From Prevotella sp. UBA7594 (GTDB lineage Bacteria > Bacteroidota > Bacteroidia > Bacteroidales > Bacteroidaceae): a stretch of DNA of 8,019 nucleotides. The DNA is taken from positions 6,784 to 14,802 of the forward strand of contig DLKG01000043.1 in NCBI GenBank assembly GCA_002490315.1, written 5' to 3'. The notes under the pieces were generated by a model. The model was not told the DNA's origin. It searched no databases and worked only from the letters and a program-made list of their open reading frames with translations. The position numbers were made by a program, and so were the translations under genes. Of this stretch, positions 6,465 through 8,019 are shown one piece after another. Positions within the stretch are counted from its first letter, which is position 1. Each line of letters begins with the position of its first letter.

Positions 6465-7353
6465 GACTCTGGTTCTTGCGGTATTTCGTCGGCGAGACGC
6501 CCAAGTGGCTCTTCGTGAACTTGCCGAAGAAAGAGAGATTCGGGAAGCCGAGCATCTCGGAAATCTCCTTAACGGAGAGGTTGGAGCGGCGCAGACACTG
6601 CTCTATGGTCTTCACCGTGTAGTCGTGAATCCATTCAAGGGCGGTGTGTCCGCTGACCGATTTGGAGATGGAGGAAAGATATTTCGGCGTAATGCAAAGC
6701 TCTTCGGCGTAGCTCTTCACGGAGCGCATCTTGCCATTGTTCTTCGCAAGCAACTCCACGAAGCGCTTGAAGATAAGATTGGCCTGCTTGAGGCTTCCGC
6801 CGTCCTTACCATACTCCACGTAGGGCGAGATGATGGCGAAAAGCTCATACATCGTACATTGCAGTATGCTGTGCATTATCTCCTTATGGAAATAGCCATG
6901 AGGATTGTTTATCTTGTGGCGGATTATGGCGTAGTATTGTATGAAAAGTTCCTGGCGCTCCAAGTCAAGGTGAATCACGGGGTTCACATGGATGTAGCCC
7001 ATAAGGTCGAAGAGGTCGCTGTTGATCTGCGTGCTGCGCTGCACGCTCTTGTAGGAAATGCCTACAATCTTCGATTCAAAGTCGGGCGAGATCATGAAAT
7101 TGTCAAGCGTCGCGTTGGGAAGACAGACAAGCACGTCGCCTACCCCCATCGTCAGGCTCCTGCCATTGAAGTCGCACTGCAAACGGCCTCGCGTACAATA
7201 AACCATCATTATCATCTCAAACTTGAAGCTACCCTTCACGAAACTCTTGCCGATATTGTCGAGCACAATGATGTCGCCGTCAGTGTAGTTTGCACTGACG
7301 CTCTCCGAAATGTAGTTTATGTCTATCTTCCTCTCTTTGTTTTCGTTTGCCAT
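6448..7353 (-). CDS. AraC-family transcriptional regulator
   Basis: This is a 301-residue one-component regulator. Residues about 25-100 form a cupin-like sensor domain with short beta segments (FEMIMMVYCTRGRLQCDF, then MGVGDVLVCLPN). Residues 130-205 are a helical linker. The C-terminal domain has the two helix-turn-helix units of AraC/XylS: SVKSYAEELCITPKYLSSISK (211-231) and SVKEISEMLGFPNLSFFGKF (260-279), followed by the family signature HLGVSPTKYR (283-292). The ATG at 7353 is chosen over an upstream in-frame TTG at 7386 because GGGAGG lies 7 bases before it. The gene is convergent with the S41 gene and overlaps it by 17 bases, and it is divergent from asd. The ligand and target genes cannot be read from the sequence; many Bacteroidetes members of this type control nearby or catabolic genes. 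Confidence 0.92.
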   Translation of the reverse strand: MANENKERKIDINYISESVSANYTDGDIIVLDNIGKSFVKGSFKFEMIMMVYCTRGRLQCDFNGRSLTMGVGDVLVCLPNATLDNFMISPDFESKIVGISYKSVQRSTQINSDLFDLMGYIHVNPVIHLDLERQELFIQYYAIIRHKINNPHGYFHKEIMHSILQCTMYELFAIISPYVEYGKDGGSLKQANLIFKRFVELLAKNNGKMRSVKSYAEELCITPKYLSSISKSVSGHTALEWIHDYTVKTIEQCLRRSNLSVKEISEMLGFPNLSFFGKFTKSHLGVSPTKYRKNQSLSERH

Positions 7354-7360
7354 ACACTTG

Positions 7361-7366
7361 CCTCCC
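7361..7366 (-). promoter_or_regulatory. Shine-Dalgarno site GGGAGG deciding the AraC start
   Basis: On the minus strand GGGAGG lies 7 bases upstream of the ATG at 7353. Such a strong Shine-Dalgarno sequence is uncommon in Bacteroidetes, where leaders are usually A-rich, and it rules against the in-frame TTG at 7386. Confidence 0.75.
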
Positions 7367-7399
7367 AAAAAACTTTTCCCTATCAATATCCAATTGATT

Positions 7400-7415
7400 T
7401 ATCTTTGCAAAGTTA
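7400..7415. promoter_or_regulatory. Palindromic pair of -7 boxes, including the AraC gene promoter
   Basis: The 16 bases TATCTTTGCAAAGTTA read as TATCTTTG on the plus strand (7400-7407) and as TAACTTTG on the minus strand (7415-7408). Both fit TAnnTTTG, and the core CTTTGCAAAG is a perfect palindrome. The minus-strand copy is well placed for the AraC gene, with a leader of about 45-50 bases. No good -33 TTTG is visible on either side. The plus-strand copy would give asd a leader of over 200 bases. Confidence 0.6.
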
Positions 7416-7477
7416 GCCATTATTTCCTAAATAAGATTGGTCGTAATTTCTTTTTTTATGTCCCATAAGCCATATCA

Positions 7478-7495
7478 TTGTCATTAATGTGACAA
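7478..7495. promoter_or_regulatory. Inverted repeat TTGTCA-N6-TGACAA, possible operator
   Basis: Perfect 6-base arms lie at 7478-7483 and 7490-7495 around the spacer TTAATG. The size and spacing resemble a dimeric regulator site, for example the Crp/Fnr type with N6. It lies about 95 bases before the asd -7 box and about 65 bases upstream of the AraC gene's -7 box, in the middle of the divergent spacer. No T-run follows directly, so it is not a good terminator. Confidence 0.4.
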
Positions 7496-7588
7496 AATTG
7501 ACCTTTTTTGCCTCATTCTTCCACTTGAGAATATTTAATAATGTCGTAGAAAACCGCGATAAAAAGATTATAGTTGATGGAAAAATAG

Positions 7589-7596
7589 TAACTTTG
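7589..7596 (+). promoter_or_regulatory. -7 box of the asd promoter
   Basis: TAACTTTG matches TAnnTTTG exactly and is followed by CAAAC. No TTTG is seen at the expected -33 distance, so the upstream half is weak or regulator-dependent. Transcription would start near 7601-7606, giving a leader of about 40 very A-rich bases (AAATAAG directly before the ATG), normal for Bacteroidetes translation starts. Confidence 0.65.
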
Positions 7597-7642
7597 CAAA
7601 CATAAAGTAAGAAAATAACAACAAATTAAAAACAAATAAGAA

Positions 7643-8019
7643 ATGAATGTAGCTATTGTTGGCGCAAGCGGAGCTGTAGGACAGGAGTTCCTCCGTATTC
7701 TCGCCGAAAGAAATTTCCCCATCGACAATCTCGTGCTGTTCGGTTCACACCGCTCGGCAGGCACAAAATATACGTTCAAGGGCAAGGAGTATGAAGTGAA
7801 ACTCCTCCAGCACAACGACGACTTCAAGGACATCGACGTGGCGTTCACCTCTGCCGGCGGCGGCACGTCAAAGGAGTTTGCGGAGACCATCACGAAGTAT
7901 GGCGCCGTGATGATCGACAACTCGTCGGCTTTCCGCATGTGCGACGACGTGCCTCTCGTAGTGCCTGAGTGCAACGCCGAGGACGCGCTCAACCGTCCGC
8001 GCGGCATCATCGCCAACCC
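7643..8019 (+). CDS. asd: Aspartate-semialdehyde dehydrogenase (partial, 3' end off window)
   Basis: The first 125 codons are present. The enzyme reduces L-aspartyl-4-phosphate with NADPH to L-aspartate-4-semialdehyde, the branch point for lysine/diaminopimelate, threonine and methionine synthesis in the cytoplasm. The sequence opens with [15 protein letters not shown], the NADP-binding Rossmann glycine motif (G7-G13). It continues with [10 protein letters not shown] (70-79), DNSSAFRM (92-99) and PLVVPECN (104-111). The last residues, GIIANP, normally run straight into NC(S/T)T, which holds the catalytic cysteine; the window ends just before it. The first ATG fits the usual N-terminus of the family with no extra residues. 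The gene is divergent from the AraC regulator and has its own -7 box. The identification is firm despite the truncation. Confidence 0.95.
   Translation, partial: MNVAIVGASGAVGQEFLRILAERNFPIDNLVLFGSHRSAGTKYTFKGKEYEVKLLQHNDDFKDIDVAFTSAGGGTSKEFAETITKYGAVMIDNSSAFRMCDDVPLVVPECNAEDALNRPRGIIAN

Larger units (their letters stand above)
7354..7642. other. AraC/asd divergent regulatory spacer
   Basis: This 289-base AT-rich spacer carries the AraC Shine-Dalgarno site, the palindromic -7 pair, a T7 tract at 7451-7457, the inverted repeat at 7478-7495, a second T-rich stretch at 7503-7509, and the asd -7 box. I see no small gene, tRNA or riboswitch in it. Confidence 0.6.

Noticed and set aside
7354..7386. 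Upstream TTG start adding 11 residues to the AraC regulator
   Set aside because: The ATG at 7353 has a strong GGGAGG 7 bases before it, and the extension IGKSFLGGKC looks like translated leader containing that site.
6406..7416. A 336-codon plus-strand frame across the AraC gene
   Set aside because: It is an antisense shadow of a clear AraC-family coding sequence with two helix-turn-helix units; its translation shows no domain.
7513..8016. Minus-strand frame opposite asd
   Set aside because: It covers the asd promoter and coding region antisense; asd is firmly identified, so this is a shadow.

Overview
The window looks like chromosomal DNA from a Bacteroidales bacterium, most likely Prevotella or a close relative. 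Three things point there: the -7 promoter element TAnnTTTG in front of several genes, lineage-typical families (DUF3575, DUF3316, a ParC without a canonical GyrA box), and GC-rich genes separated by AT-rich spacers. The genus is inferred; no rRNA or other marker gene is present.

Layout. (1) Positions 1-1186, minus strand: an exported DUF3575 protein with a long charged helical tail and short repeats, cut by the left edge. (2) Positions 1187-1614: a 428-base divergent spacer holding a promoter for each neighbour, a G8 tract and a weak terminator-like hairpin. (3) Positions 1615-6464, plus strand: a compact three-gene run, probably one operon, of parC (topoisomerase IV subunit A), a DUF3316 outer-membrane-type protein overlapping the end of parC by 14 bases, and an S41-family protease lipoprotein 16 bases further on. 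(4) Positions 6448-7353, minus strand: an AraC-family regulator whose 3' end overlaps the protease gene by 17 bases. (5) Positions 7354-7642: a regulatory spacer with a two-way palindromic promoter element, an inverted repeat and a further -7 box. (6) Positions 7643-8019, plus strand: the first 125 codons of aspartate-semialdehyde dehydrogenase, cut just before the expected catalytic cysteine.

Working together: parC is a housekeeping chromosome-segregation gene, and the two envelope genes behind it may simply share its transcript. The AraC regulator is convergent with that operon and divergent from asd, so either side could be its target, but nothing in the sequence decides this. No mobile element, CRISPR array, tRNA, rRNA or defence system is visible. 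This is mostly ordinary core genome. The most interesting details are a sliding-clamp-like QLNLF peptide at the ParC C-terminus, coding tandem repeats in three of the genes, and the structure of the two spacers.
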